This document shows, one piece after another, positions 1 through 7,589 of a stretch of DNA of 64,000 bases (positions are counted from its first letter, which is position 1; every line of letters starts with the position of its first letter). Below the pieces are notes generated by a model, which was given only the letters and a program-made list of their open reading frames with translations, was not told where the DNA came from and made no database searches. Source of the stretch: JBEKTW01 sp049515655 (GTDB taxonomy: Bacteria; Bacteroidota; Ignavibacteria; UBA10030; SZUA-254); the NCBI GenBank assembly GCA_049515655.1, contig JBEKTW010000001.1, positions 124,001-188,000 of the forward strand, in the 5' to 3' direction. Made by a program: the position numbers and the translations under genes.

Positions 1-176
1 GGAAGCTCTTCATCCGGCACTTCGATGAAGGTCTCGCAATGTCTTTTTGGCAGCACGAGTGCATGTCCGAAATGGATCGGATTGATGTCGAGGATTGCCA
101 CGGCCCGTTGATTTTGATAGATGACCTCCGCGGATAATTGTCCGCGGATGATTTTACAGAATTCACATTCTTTCAT
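1..176 (-). CDS. HIT family protein (partial, C-terminus outside window)
   Basis: The first 58 codons of a histidine-triad family protein are visible; the rest lies beyond the left edge. The peptide starts MKECEFCKIIRGQLSAEVIY and continues with LDINPIHFGHALVLPKRHCE, the usual N-terminal HIT layout with a Cys-x2-Cys pair and the PxxxGHxLVxPKxH segment that precedes the nucleotide-binding fold. The catalytic HxHxH motif would be in the missing part. HIT proteins are small nucleotide hydrolases or transferases; the exact substrate cannot be told. The ATG at 176 was chosen because it begins the conserved MxxCxFC segment. Confidence 0.85.
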   Translation of the reverse strand, partial: MKECEFCKIIRGQLSAEVIYQNQRAVAILDINPIHFGHALVLPKRHCETFIEVPDEEL

Positions 177-261
177 TTGGTTCAGGGAATCAGGATCGAT
201 GGTCGAGCTTCAGCCCGTAAAAAGTTAACGAAACTTTGTGTGAAACTCAAATCCGGATCGA

Positions 262-1572
262 TTAGTATGGATAAAATATGAAAAACAGAGCGGAGAGCGC
301 CGCCAGAATCCAGAGTCCTGGTTTTACCTGGCTCGCCTTGCCACCCAGGACTTTGAAGAGCGGATACACGACGAAACCTGCGGTCATCCCGATCCCAATG
401 TTGTAGGTGAAACTCATGAGCAAAACGATACAGAAAACAGGAACAATCTCGGTGAAGTCATCGAACTTCAGTTTTGTAATGGGCGTGATCATGAGCAAGC
501 CCACAATGATCAACGCAGGGCCGTACGCGAACGAAGGAATGGAGGTGAGGAAGGGTGCAAAGAACAAAGCGGAAAGGAACATGAACGCAGTTGTGACCGC
601 TGTTAGCCCGGATTTCCCGCCCGCTTCGATCCCCGTGGCGGATTCGACGTATGCGCCCGTCGTGGTTGTGCCAAGCAACGAGGCGACCACCGTGGCGATC
701 GCATCGCACATCATCGGCTTCTCCACTTCGGGCAGGTTGCCGTTTTCATCCAGCAGGTTCGCTTTGAACGCGAGAGCGATGAGAGTCCCGAGCGTATCGA
801 GGAATGCCATAACGAAAATCGTCAGGATCACCGAAAAGAGTCCCCAGCTGAATGCGCCTGCAATATTGAGTTGAAGGAAGATCGGACTGAGATCCGGCGG
901 AAGGCTCAACCACTTGTCCGGAAGCGGAGCCGCTCCCGAGACGAACGAGATTGCAGTCACTGTCAGGATGCCGACCAGGATTGCACCCTTGACCTTTTTC
1001 ATCATGAGAAACGCGATGAGTAAGAACCCGAAGATCGCCAACAATACGGGAGTCTGGTGAAAGTTCCCGACGTGCACGGGCGCACCTTGTGTCCCAAGCT
1101 GGACAATGCCCGTTTCGTTCAGCCCGATGAATGCCAGGAATAGCCCTATGCCCACGGCAAAACCAATTTTCAGCGATTCCGGAATCGAGCCTGCGAGCCA
1201 GCTTCGAATCTTGAGCAATGTCAGGGCTGTGAAGAGAATCCCGCTGACGAAGATTGCGCCGAGTGCCGTTTGCCAGGTGTATCCCATGACCTTCACGACG
1301 GTGAAGGCAATGAAGGCATTCTCTCCCATGTAGGGTGCTATAGCAAATGGGCGATTCGCGTACAAACCCATGAGCAGCGTTCCGAAAAAAGCGCTCAGTA
1401 TTGTTGCAACCATCGAGGCACCGAAAGGCATGCCCGCCGCCTCCAGAATTTTCGGGTTGACGATAATAATGTACGCCATCGTGACGAACGTCGTTACGCC
1501 TGCAGTAACTTCCTGTCGAACGTTCGTCCCCAGCTTTTCTAGCTTGAACATTTTATCGATGGTTTGCGCCAT
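262..1572 (-). CDS. NCS2-type purine permease, AzgA/PbuG subfamily
   Basis: A 436-residue polytopic inner-membrane protein of the AzgA-like nucleobase permease family, which imports adenine, guanine or hypoxanthine with protons. The N-terminus (KLGTNVRQEVTAGVTTFVTM, then AYIIIVNP) and the central TTTTGAYVESATGIEAGGKS segment are family hallmarks. Many hydrophobic segments run through the protein. The open frame extends to 1686, but the ATG at 1572 is preferred: it has a GAGGT Shine-Dalgarno 8 bases upstream, and a strong promoter at 1619-1647 places transcription start downstream of 1686. The gene is divergent from the DUF2723 gene. Which purine it carries is not visible. Confidence 0.9.
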   Translation of the reverse strand: MAQTIDKMFKLEKLGTNVRQEVTAGVTTFVTMAYIIIVNPKILEAAGMPFGASMVATILSAFFGTLLMGLYANRPFAIAPYMGENAFIAFTVVKVMGYTWQTALGAIFVSGILFTALTLLKIRSWLAGSIPESLKIGFAVGIGLFLAFIGLNETGIVQLGTQGAPVHVGNFHQTPVLLAIFGFLLIAFLMMKKVKGAILVGILTVTAISFVSGAAPLPDKWLSLPPDLSPIFLQLNIAGAFSWGLFSVILTIFVMAFLDTLGTLIALAFKANLLDENGNLPEVEKPMMCDAIATVVASLLGTTTTGAYVESATGIEAGGKSGLTAVTTAFMFLSALFFAPFLTSIPSFAYGPALIIVGLLMITPITKLKFDDFTEIVPVFCIVLLMSFTYNIGIGMTAGFVVYPLFKVLGGKASQVKPGLWILAALSALFFIFYPY

Positions 1573-1618
1573 AATCGACCTCGTCCGATTCGTTTCTTGA
1601 ATGTAACCTGGCCGCCGG

Positions 1619-1647
1619 AATATAGCCAAGAGCCGAAAAAGAATCAA
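1619..1647 (-). promoter_or_regulatory. Promoter of the purine permease
   Basis: On the minus strand TTGATT (1647-1642) is followed after 17 bases by TATATT (1624-1619), close to the sigma-70 consensus. The predicted start near 1612 leaves a leader of about 40 nt before the ATG at 1572 and rules out the longer N-terminus. Confidence 0.6.
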
Positions 1648-1713
1648 GGGTCGGTTGGTTTTTCGAGGAGATTTTGGTACCTTCAAAACGCCTGAACAAA
1701 TGACCTGCTTGGG

Positions 1714-3786
1714 ATGACATTCCGCAAACTAGAAATCACACTCGGTGTTTCGATCTCTGCGCTGGCGTTTGCCATCTATGTCGCGACGCTTTGCCCGACG
1801 GTGGATTTCATCGACGCCGGTGAACTCGCCACCGTCGTGACGACGCTTGGCATTGCGCACCCGACCGGCTATCCGCTCTTCACCCTCATTGGTTGGATGT
1901 TCGCGCATCTTCCGCTGGGATTTCGGGTTATCTATACTCTCAACCTCATGGCGGCGGTCGAATGCTCCGCCGCGCTCTTCTTCTTCTTCCGGTTCCTTGT
2001 CTTCTTCTTGAGCGAATTCATATTGAGACGCGATGCCGGCAGTTTCGAAACGGCGGCAGATGAAAAGGTGACGGAGAAGAGCCTTTTCCACGTGTTCGTT
2101 CCCGCGCTGTGTGGAACGCTCGCTCTCGCGTTCTCCGAAACGTTCTGGTCACAGTCGAATTCGATCGAAGTGTATCCGCTCCATACTCTCTTTCTCTCAG
2201 TGATCCTGCTTCTGTTTACGAAGGCGGTAGCGTATGATAATCCGAATGGGGGAGAGAGAGAAACAGGTGATGCGCGTCTGCGTCGGGGTCTGTGGTTGGG
2301 GTTTGCGTACGTTCTCGGACTGGCGTTCACAAATCACATGACGACGATCCTGATGGCGCCGGCCTTCTTGTATTTGTATTTTTCGGTTCATGGATTCGGT
2401 CCCAGGTCCTGGAGGCGGATTCTCATGCTCGCGATTCCGTTCGTGGCCGGTTTGTCCGTGTACGTTTATTTCCTGATCAGGTCATCGGGGCAGCCGTTGC
2501 TGAACTGGGGGAACCCGCAATCACTCGAGCGATTGTTGTGGCACATGGGCGGCAAGCAGTATCGCGTGTGGATGTTTTCGTCATTTGAAAGCGCTTCAAA
2601 ACAATTAAGCTATTTCTGGGCAACGTTGCCGGGCAACTACGCCTACGTTCCGCTGGCGCTCGCGTTCATGGGAATCTGGTCGTTCTTGCTCAGAAGTGCG
2701 AAAGTCTTCACAACCGTCATAGCCTTCAATATTGCGGTCGGATTGATCTCGTATGTCGTTGCCCAATCGACGGAACCGAGTCCACAAGTGTTCTGGACTA
2801 CCTATTACATTTGCTTCTGTGTCTTCTGGATCATTCTTGCCTTGAAGGAGAAGCTGAATCCTTATATTTTCACTTTGCTGTTGTTCGAATCGTGTGTTCT
2901 GTATGCAATCAATTACGATATCCATGACATCGATTCATACTTCTTGCTCGCGTACTACACCGTTGCAATCTGGATCGCTGTGGGCGCGGGTAGCATGCTG
3001 CAGTCGATGAGCAAGAAGGTCCCGATGCGGGTGGTTGCGGCTGTCCTCGTCATCAGCTCGATCGTTCCGCTCTTCTTCAATTATGAGAAAGCGGACGGGA
3101 GCAAGAATTTTATGGTGGAGGATTACACGAAGAATATGTTCGCTTCGTTTGAGCCGAATGCGATCGTTGTGTCGTACCAGTGGGATTACTTCGTTTCGTC
3201 GGCGTACTACTTTCAGCTTGTCGAACATCTCCGGCCGGATGTCGTCGTCATCGACAAAGAGCTCATGCGACGGTCGTGGTACTACACGCAGCTCGAAACC
3301 CGATATCCATGGTTGGTGCGGCAATCAAGAAAGGAAGTAGACGAATTCCTCCGTGTGCTCTACAAATTTGAACACGACCTGCCGTACAGTTCTCAGATGA
3401 TCGAATACCGCTATGCTGCACTCATCAAGAGCTTCATCGACAGGAACATCACGACACGACCGATGTACGTAACGCATGAGATCGAGCAGCAGTACATCTC
3501 GGGCTATCAGCGGGTGCCGTCTGGATTGGCGTTCCGGCTGAGCACGGACACCTCGTTTCATGATATTCCGATGCCCGACCTCAAGTTCCGTGTTCCCTCG
3601 AGACTGGATATTCTCACTCAGCAAATGATAATGATTTATGCCCAGGCTTATACAAACAAGGCCCTTTACTTGCACTATTTCGGCAAGGGAGACAAATGTG
3701 TTGAATTTTTAAACAGGGCGCTTGAAATCTCACCTGATTTCAGAGAGGCACTTGTCCTGAAAGGACAGATTATGCGGGGGAGGTAG
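1714..3786 (+). CDS. DUF2723 family multi-pass membrane protein (GT-C-like)
   Basis: A 690-residue membrane protein of the DUF2723 family, common in Bacteroidota/Chlorobi relatives and distantly related to protein O-mannosyltransferases (TMEM260-like). The N-terminus has the family signature: a first transmembrane segment followed by CPTVDFIDAGELATVVTTLG and HPTGYPLF, with an early acidic pair typical of GT-C enzymes. About ten hydrophobic segments follow, then a soluble C-terminal half ending in a TPR-like stretch (CVEFLNRALEISPDFREALV). It probably transfers a lipid-linked sugar to proteins or lipids outside the membrane, but the substrate is unknown. The ATG at 1714 follows a weak GGG; an upstream ATG at 1700 is closed by a stop after five codons. 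Confidence 0.8.
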   Translation: MTFRKLEITLGVSISALAFAIYVATLCPTVDFIDAGELATVVTTLGIAHPTGYPLFTLIGWMFAHLPLGFRVIYTLNLMAAVECSAALFFFFRFLVFFLSEFILRRDAGSFETAADEKVTEKSLFHVFVPALCGTLALAFSETFWSQSNSIEVYPLHTLFLSVILLLFTKAVAYDNPNGGERETGDARLRRGLWLGFAYVLGLAFTNHMTTILMAPAFLYLYFSVHGFGPRSWRRILMLAIPFVAGLSVYVYFLIRSSGQPLLNWGNPQSLERLLWHMGGKQYRVWMFSSFESASKQLSYFWATLPGNYAYVPLALAFMGIWSFLLRSAKVFTTVIAFNIAVGLISYVVAQSTEPSPQVFWTTYYICFCVFWIILALKEKLNPYIFTLLLFESCVLYAINYDIHDIDSYFLLAYYTVAIWIAVGAGSMLQSMSKKVPMRVVAAVLVISSIVPLFFNYEKADGSKNFMVEDYTKNMFASFEPNAIVVSYQWDYFVSSAYYFQLVEHLRPDVVVIDKELMRRSWYYTQLETRYPWLVRQSRKEVDEFLRVLYKFEHDLPYSSQMIEYRYAALIKSFIDRNITTRPMYVTHEIEQQYISGYQRVPSGLAFRLSTDTSFHDIPMPDLKFRVPSRLDILTQQMIMIYAQAYTNKALYLHYFGKGDKCVEFLNRALEISPDFREALVLKGQIMRGR

Positions 3787-3830
3787 GCCTTCCCGTTCCT
3801 CAAAAAGTTGAGATTCCCGGGGGGAAATAA

Positions 3831-3858
3831 TTGACTTTTAACGGAAAAATCTTATATT
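3831..3858 (+). promoter_or_regulatory. Promoter of the tRNA-rpmG-secE-nusG-rpl-rpo block
   Basis: TTGACT (3831-3836) and TATATT (3853-3858) are separated by 16 bases, and the region is AT-rich. The predicted start is near 3866, about 220 nt before the first tRNA. This is the most obvious promoter for the long translation block until the one inside rpoC. Confidence 0.65.
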
Positions 3859-3865
3859 GATAGTC

Positions 3866-4085
3866 TGAATTTTTTTTGGAAATCCACCTTTATGCCCAGG
3901 AAATGCACGAAAACCCAACCGGCAGCATGTGGGTTGCGGTGCACGAGGTGGATTCTTGTGTCTGAAATGAAAAACTTTGGGCGCAACATCGAGGGGAGTC
4001 CTGCGTTCCGACGAGGTTGTGAGCGCGGAGATCTTTGATGGTCCGGTATTTGGAAGCAGGAAGTCCGGATACCAAGTGAGTGTAC
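3866..4085 (+). promoter_or_regulatory. Structured 5' leader RNA ahead of the tRNA cluster
   Basis: This ~220-nt stretch has no credible open frame but folds strongly. A nested hairpin is formed by AATCCACCT (3881-3889) with AGGTGGATT (3946-3954), TGCAC (3904-3908) with GTGCA (3939-3943), and AACCCA (3912-3917) with TGGGTT (3930-3935). A second imperfect stem uses GCGCAAC (3981-3987) with GTT (4016-4018) and GCGC (4023-4026). A third hairpin, GGTATTTGGA (4045-4054) with TCCGGATACC (4064-4073), closes a 9-nt loop 12 nt before tRNA-Thr. It may be a regulatory or processing leader, or an independent small RNA; it matches no RNA family I recognise. Confidence 0.5.
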
Positions 4086-4158
4086 GCTGAAGTAGCTCAG
4101 TTGGTAGAGCAGCTGACTTGTAATCAGCAGGTCGTCGGTTCAAGTCCGACCTTCAGCT
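4086..4158 (+). tRNA. tRNA-Thr (anticodon TGT)
   Basis: A complete 73-nt cloverleaf. The acceptor GCTGAAG pairs with CTTCAGC, the D-arm is GCTC...GAGC, the anticodon stem GCTGA/TCAGC encloses CTTGTAA (anticodon TGT), and the T-arm contains GGTTCAAGTCC. The discriminator is T and CCA is not encoded. It is the first tRNA of the cluster. Confidence 0.95.
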
Positions 4159-4254
4159 CGACAAGAGTAGTGAGCTGCTGTGTCCCTCGATGAAGAGAAA
4201 ATTTCTTGAGGCGTGGGAGTGGATTCGAAAGTGAGAAACGCCGTGCGGAGTTGA

Positions 4255-4337
4255 GGGCAGGTAGCGAAGCGGTCAAACGCAACAGACTGTAAATCTGTCG
4301 GCTTCGGCCTTCGGAGGTTCGATTCCTCCCCTGCCCA
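4255..4337 (+). tRNA. tRNA-Tyr (anticodon GTA)
   Basis: An 83-nt class II tRNA. The acceptor GGGCAGG pairs with the region ending CTGCCC, the anticodon stem ACAGA/TCTGT encloses CTGTAAA (anticodon GTA), and a long variable arm (CGGCTTCGGCCTTCG) precedes the T-arm GGTTCGATTCC. The discriminator is A. CCA is not encoded. Confidence 0.95.
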
Positions 4338-4411
4338 CGACAACCGTGAGGCGGTGTATCACTGGCGGACAGGGTAAGTCGCGAACAGTATCAACAGCAT
4401 CGGTTCTGTTT

Positions 4412-4484
4412 GCGGGAGTAACTCAGTTGGTAGAGTCACAGCCTTCCAAGCTGTTGGTCGCGGGTTCGAGTCCCGTCTCCCGCT
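4412..4484 (+). tRNA. tRNA-Gly (anticodon TCC)
   Basis: A complete 73-nt cloverleaf. The acceptor GCGGGAG pairs with CTCCCGC, the anticodon stem ACAGC/GCTGT encloses CTTCCAA (anticodon TCC), and the T-arm is GGGTTCGAGTCCC. The discriminator is T; CCA is not encoded. Confidence 0.95.
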
Positions 4485-4585
4485 CTAGAAGATGTGAGTT
4501 GCTTCGTTGATCTGTGGAAGAGTACCATCGCCCGCGGAGTACCGGCGGAAAGAGGGAGCCCCGGAGTCTCCCGCTGAGTCGAGAT

Positions 4586-4658
4586 GCTTGCGTAGCTCAG
4601 TTGGTAGAGCACATCCTTGGTAAGGATGAGGTCATCGGTTCAAACCCGATCGCAAGCT
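4586..4658 (+). tRNA. tRNA-Thr (anticodon GGT)
   Basis: A complete 73-nt cloverleaf. The acceptor GCTTGCG pairs with CGCAAGC, the anticodon stem CATCC/GGATG encloses TTGGTAA (anticodon GGT), and the T-arm is CGGTTCAAACCCG. With tRNA-Thr(TGT), -Tyr and -Gly it repeats the order of E. coli thrU-tyrU-glyT-thrT, but rpmG rather than tuf follows. Confidence 0.95.
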
Positions 4659-4696
4659 CGCTGTGTCAACAATTTATCAGTAAGGAGTTTTTACAG

Positions 4697-4846
4697 ATGA
4701 GAGAAATCATAACGCTGGAATGCACGGACTGCAAGCGCCGCAATTACACAACCACGAAGAACAAGAAGAAACAATCAGGCAGAGTAGAATACAAGAAGTT
4801 TTGCCCCTGGTGCAATAAGCACACGCAGCACAAAGAGACAAAGTAG
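4697..4846 (+). CDS. rpmG: 50S ribosomal protein L33 (bL33), zinc-binding form
   Basis: A 49-residue basic protein of the large ribosomal subunit, near the E site. Cysteines at 9, 12, 36 and 39 (CTDC and CPWC) form the zinc ribbon of the C+ type of L33. The ATG at 4697 follows TAAGGAG at 4681-4687, and the MREIITLEC start is typical. A longer open frame in the same reading phase runs through the upstream tRNA-Thr and is not the gene. rpmG lies between tRNA-Thr and tRNA-Trp, the usual neighbourhood of rpmG-secE-nusG. Confidence 0.97.
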   Translation: MREIITLECTDCKRRNYTTTKNKKKQSGRVEYKKFCPWCNKHTQHKETK

Positions 4847-4854
4847 CTGTTTCT

Positions 4855-4928
4855 ACGTCAGTAGCTCAATTGGCTAGAGCAGCGGTCTCCAAAACCGCAG
4901 GTTGGGGGTTCAAGTCCCTCCTGACGTG
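4855..4928 (+). tRNA. tRNA-Trp (anticodon CCA)
   Basis: A 74-nt cloverleaf. The acceptor ACGTCAG pairs with CTGACGT, the D-arm is GCTC...GAGC, the anticodon stem GCGGT/ACCGC encloses CTCCAAA (anticodon CCA), and the T-arm is GGGTTCAAGTCCC. The discriminator is G, as expected for tRNA-Trp. It lies 8 nt after rpmG and 39 nt before secE. Confidence 0.95.
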
Positions 4929-4967
4929 CATCTTCGATGTCTGAATCGTTCTAACAAAGAGAAAACC

Positions 4968-5150
4968 ATGAAAGACAAAATAATAGCATTCTTCACCGAA
5001 GCGGTCAAAGAAATGAAGAAGGTCACGTGGCCTCATAAAGATGAGCTTCGGGATTCGACCGTCATCGTGCTGGTTGTCTGCGGCGTCATCGCGCTCTTTG
5101 TCTATGGCGTTGACCTGGTCGTGAGCAATATGTTGAAAGCAATTCTGTGA
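4968..5150 (+). CDS. secE: Preprotein translocase subunit SecE
   Basis: A 60-residue single-span SecE of the minimal type. It clamps SecY in the inner membrane. The amphipathic helix FFTEAVKEMKKVTWPHKDEL contains the conserved KVTWP motif, followed by one transmembrane segment (about residues 30-53). The ATG at 4968 begins MKDKIIAFF. Its stop overlaps the nusG start by GTGA, so the two are translationally coupled. Confidence 0.96.
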   Translation: MKDKIIAFFTEAVKEMKKVTWPHKDELRDSTVIVLVVCGVIALFVYGVDLVVSNMLKAIL

Positions 5151-5713
5151 AAGAGTTCGACGTGAGCGATCAGCAGCCACAAAAACGATGGTACGTCATC
5201 CGGATCTATTCCGGCCATGAGAATAAAGTGAAAGCGTACCTGGAGAGCGAGGTCAAACTTGCCCACCTCGAGGACAGGATAAGCACCGTCATGGTTCCCT
5301 CGGAGAAGATTTTTGAGGTGCGGGATGGCAAGAAGAAGAGCAAAACCAGGTCCTTTTTCCCAGGCTACATTCTCGTCGAAGCCGTGCTCGACAAAGAGAC
5401 GAAGTACTTCATTCTCAACGCTCCCTCCGTCATGGGTTTTGTCGGCGGGATCAAAGGCGACCCGGTTGCCCTCCAGCCGGACGAGGTGAAACGCCTCATG
5501 GGCAAGATGGAGGAACGGAAAGACGTCGAAGTACTGGCCGTGCCTTTCCATGTCGGTGAACCGGTGAAGGTCATTGACGGCCCGTTCAACAATTTCACCG
5601 GTATCGTGCAGGACGTGAACGAAGAGAAGATGAAGTTGAGGGTCATGGTGAGTATTTTCGGGAGAAAAACCCCGGTCGAATTGGATTTCAATCAGGTTGA
5701 AATAGAAAAGTAA
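5147..5713 (+). CDS. nusG: Transcription termination/antitermination factor NusG
   Basis: A 188-residue NusG. The NGN domain (about residues 12-120) starts KRWYVIRIYSGHENKVKAYL and contains the FFPGYILVE segment that contacts the RNA polymerase clamp. The C-terminal KOW domain (about 130-187) has the pattern GEPVKVIDGPFNNFTGIVQD, the surface that binds Rho or S10. The GTG start at 5147 overlaps the secE stop by four bases; a second GTG at 5162 is an alternative. No family-specific insertion is seen between the domains. Confidence 0.96.
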   Translation: MKEFDVSDQQPQKRWYVIRIYSGHENKVKAYLESEVKLAHLEDRISTVMVPSEKIFEVRDGKKKSKTRSFFPGYILVEAVLDKETKYFILNAPSVMGFVGGIKGDPVALQPDEVKRLMGKMEERKDVEVLAVPFHVGEPVKVIDGPFNNFTGIVQDVNEEKMKLRVMVSIFGRKTPVELDFNQVEIEK

Positions 5714-5735
5714 TTATCCGGAAGGAATACATGGT

Positions 5736-6158
5736 ATGAAAAAAGCAACCGGCTTCATCAAACTTCAAATTCCCGGCGGCCAGGCGAATCCGGCCCCACC
5801 GGTCGGTCCGGCTCTCGGACAAAAAGGTGTCAACATCATGGAGTTTTGCAAGCAGTTCAACGCGAAAACGAAGGATAAGCCGGGTCTTATCATCCCCGTG
5901 GTGATCACCGTATATTCCGATAAGTCATTTACGTTTATCACCAAGACCCCACCGGCGTCGGTGCTGCTGCTGAAGGCATCAAAACTCGAAAAGGGCTCTG
6001 GTGAGCCGAACCGAACGAAGGTAGGGAAAGTGACAACCCAACAGGTACGCGAGATCGCGGAATTGAAAATGCCGGATCTGAACGCTCATGACATCGAAGC
6101 AGCAATGGCAATGGTCAAAGGCACGGCGCGCAGTATGGGAATCCAGGTAGAAGATTAA
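5736..6158 (+). CDS. rplK: 50S ribosomal protein L11 (uL11)
   Basis: A 140-residue L11 of the GTPase-associated centre. The N-terminal domain shows GGQANPAPPVGPALGQKGVN, with the flexible proline/glycine linker typical of L11. The C-terminal domain, which binds 23S rRNA around helix 43/44, ends AMVKGTARSMGIQVED. GGAAGGAAT precedes the ATG at 5736; an ATG five bases upstream is out of frame and closes at once. First gene of the rplK-rplA-rplJ-rplL series. Confidence 0.97.
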   Translation: MKKATGFIKLQIPGGQANPAPPVGPALGQKGVNIMEFCKQFNAKTKDKPGLIIPVVITVYSDKSFTFITKTPPASVLLLKASKLEKGSGEPNRTKVGKVTTQQVREIAELKMPDLNAHDIEAAMAMVKGTARSMGIQVED

Positions 6159-6232
6159 CATTCATCGTGGGAGTCTGAAGAGGTATTCTCTCAACGACGT
6201 TACGACCACAACAATCGCAGGAAAGCAGAATT

Positions 6233-6928
6233 ATGAAAGATAGTAAACGATATAAAGCGGCGGCGGGAAAAATTGACCCGTCAAAGGAGTATACGGTAGA
6301 AGAAGCGGTCGAGAAGGTCAAAGAAATGGCGTCGGCGAAGTTTGTCGAGGCCGTCGACGTGGCAGTCCGGCTGGGTGTCGACCCGAAGAAAGCCGACCAG
6401 GCCATCCGTGGCACCGTAGCCCTTCCCCATGGCATTGGGAAGGAAGTGCGCGTTCTCGTCCTGGCACGCCCCCCGAAAGACGAAGAAGCGAGAGGAGCAG
6501 GCGCCGACCACGCCGGTTTTCAGGATTATATCGAGAAGATCAAGCAGGGGTGGGCGGATATCGATGTGATCATCGCGACTCCCGACTCAATGGGTGAAGT
6601 CGGAAAGCTGGGAAAGATACTCGGCCCCCGCGGCCTCATGCCCAATCCCAAGAGTGGAACGGTTACCATGGACGTTGCCAAGGCCGTGAAGGAAGTGAAA
6701 GCCGGGAAGATCGAATTTCGCGTCGACAAAGCCGGCATCCTTCACGCGACGATTGGGAAGGTGAATTTTGAGAAAGAGAAACTGGTGGAGAACGTGAACG
6801 CGTTCCTGAGCACGGTCCTCCGTTTGAAACCCTCAAGCGCGAAGGGACAGTACGTCAAGAGCATTGCGATTTCCAGTACGATGGGACCGGGTGTCCACAT
6901 CGATCGCAACACAGCCGGCACTCATTAG
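6233..6928 (+). CDS. rplA: 50S ribosomal protein L1 (uL1)
   Basis: A 231-residue L1, the mobile stalk protein at the ribosomal E site; in many bacteria it also represses its own operon by binding the rplK-rplA mRNA. The RNA-binding signature LGPRGLMPNPKSGTV is intact in domain II, and the C-terminus STMGPGVHIDRNTA closes domain I. The 74-nt gap after rplK and 68-nt gap before the L10 leader hairpin contain no other gene. Confidence 0.97.
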   Translation: MKDSKRYKAAAGKIDPSKEYTVEEAVEKVKEMASAKFVEAVDVAVRLGVDPKKADQAIRGTVALPHGIGKEVRVLVLARPPKDEEARGAGADHAGFQDYIEKIKQGWADIDVIIATPDSMGEVGKLGKILGPRGLMPNPKSGTVTMDVAKAVKEVKAGKIEFRVDKAGILHATIGKVNFEKEKLVENVNAFLSTVLRLKPSSAKGQYVKSIAISSTMGPGVHIDRNTAGTH

Positions 6929-6964
6929 AACTTAGAATATTACGCACTCGGTTCAGAGAACCAT

Positions 6965-7002
6965 GCTCGCTGTTCCCCCCGTGGGGAAGCTTCTCAGTGA
7001 GC
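6965..7002 (+). promoter_or_regulatory. L10-leader-like hairpin before rplJ
   Basis: A two-helix hairpin lies in the rplA-rplJ gap. GCTCGCTG (6965-6972) pairs with CAGTGAGC (6995-7002) through eight pairs including one G-U. TTCCCC (6973-6978) pairs with GGGGAA (6983-6988) around a CCGT loop. A six-base one-sided bulge GCTTCT (6989-6994) joins the helices. A one-sided internal loop is what an L10/L12-binding leader usually has, and the hairpin ends 11 nt before the rplJ Shine-Dalgarno. Autoregulation by the L10(L12) complex is inferred from position and shape. Confidence 0.5.
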
Positions 7003-7023
7003 GAAAAACAACATGAGGAAACA

Positions 7024-7545
7024 ATGAAACGTTCTGAAAAAGAACTTATCATTACAGAGGTGAAGGATCAAGTCGCACGTGCGAAAAGCATGTTCTTTGC
7101 AGACTTCACGGGAATCACCGTCGAGGAGATTAACGAGCTTCGTCGTGAATTCCGGAAGTCGAATGTTGATTATCGCGTGGTGAAGAACACGCTGGTCCGC
7201 AAGGCGCTCGAAGGTGTTTCAGGATATGACAAGGTGAACGAAAATCTTGTGGGTCCTACCGCGATCGCCTTCGGGTACGACGACCCTGTCCTTCCCGCAA
7301 AGATCATCAAGAAATTCCGGGACAAGCATCAAAAGTTGAACGTGAAGGTTTGCATTCTGGAGAGCCGGGTGTTCGAAGGCCGTCAGCTCGACGACCTGGC
7401 GAAGCTTCCTTCGCGCGCGGAGACTGTCGCGGGAATTCTTGGAACCCTTCAGGCCCCGGTCGCGGGGATCGTTGGCTGCATCGCGGCGGTAATGCGCGAC
7501 CTTGTGTACGTCGTGGACGCCATCGAAAAAAAGAAGGCGGCTTAA
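7024..7545 (+). CDS. rplJ: 50S ribosomal protein L10 (uL10)
   Basis: A 173-residue L10, the base of the L12 stalk that recruits translation GTPases. The start MKRSEKELIITEVKDQVARA and the segment FADFTGITVEEINELRREFR are typical, and the C-terminal helix that binds L12 dimers is present. The ATG at 7024 has GAGGAAA at 7014-7020; an in-frame GTG at 6997 lies inside the leader hairpin and is rejected. Likely controlled through that hairpin. Confidence 0.96.
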   Translation: MKRSEKELIITEVKDQVARAKSMFFADFTGITVEEINELRREFRKSNVDYRVVKNTLVRKALEGVSGYDKVNENLVGPTAIAFGYDDPVLPAKIIKKFRDKHQKLNVKVCILESRVFEGRQLDDLAKLPSRAETVAGILGTLQAPVAGIVGCIAAVMRDLVYVVDAIEKKKAA

Positions 7546-7589
7546 TTCGAATATTACTTCATTCATCTTAGAACAAGGAGAAACAGATC

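Noticed and set aside
1573..1686. N-terminal extension of the purine permease to 1686
   Set aside because: The promoter at 1619-1647 lies within it and the internal ATG at 1572 has a Shine-Dalgarno.
4040..4075. Signal-recognition-particle RNA, suggested by a GGAAGCAGGAAGTCCGG stretch
   Set aside because: The order of the conserved SRP apical motif is not kept and the surrounding helices do not fit.
4514..4696. Extended open frame running into rpmG
   Set aside because: It crosses the tRNA-Thr gene, and the conserved L33 start is at 4697.
6997..7023. Upstream GTG start for rplJ
   Set aside because: It falls in the 3' arm of the leader hairpin and the extra residues do not match L10 proteins.
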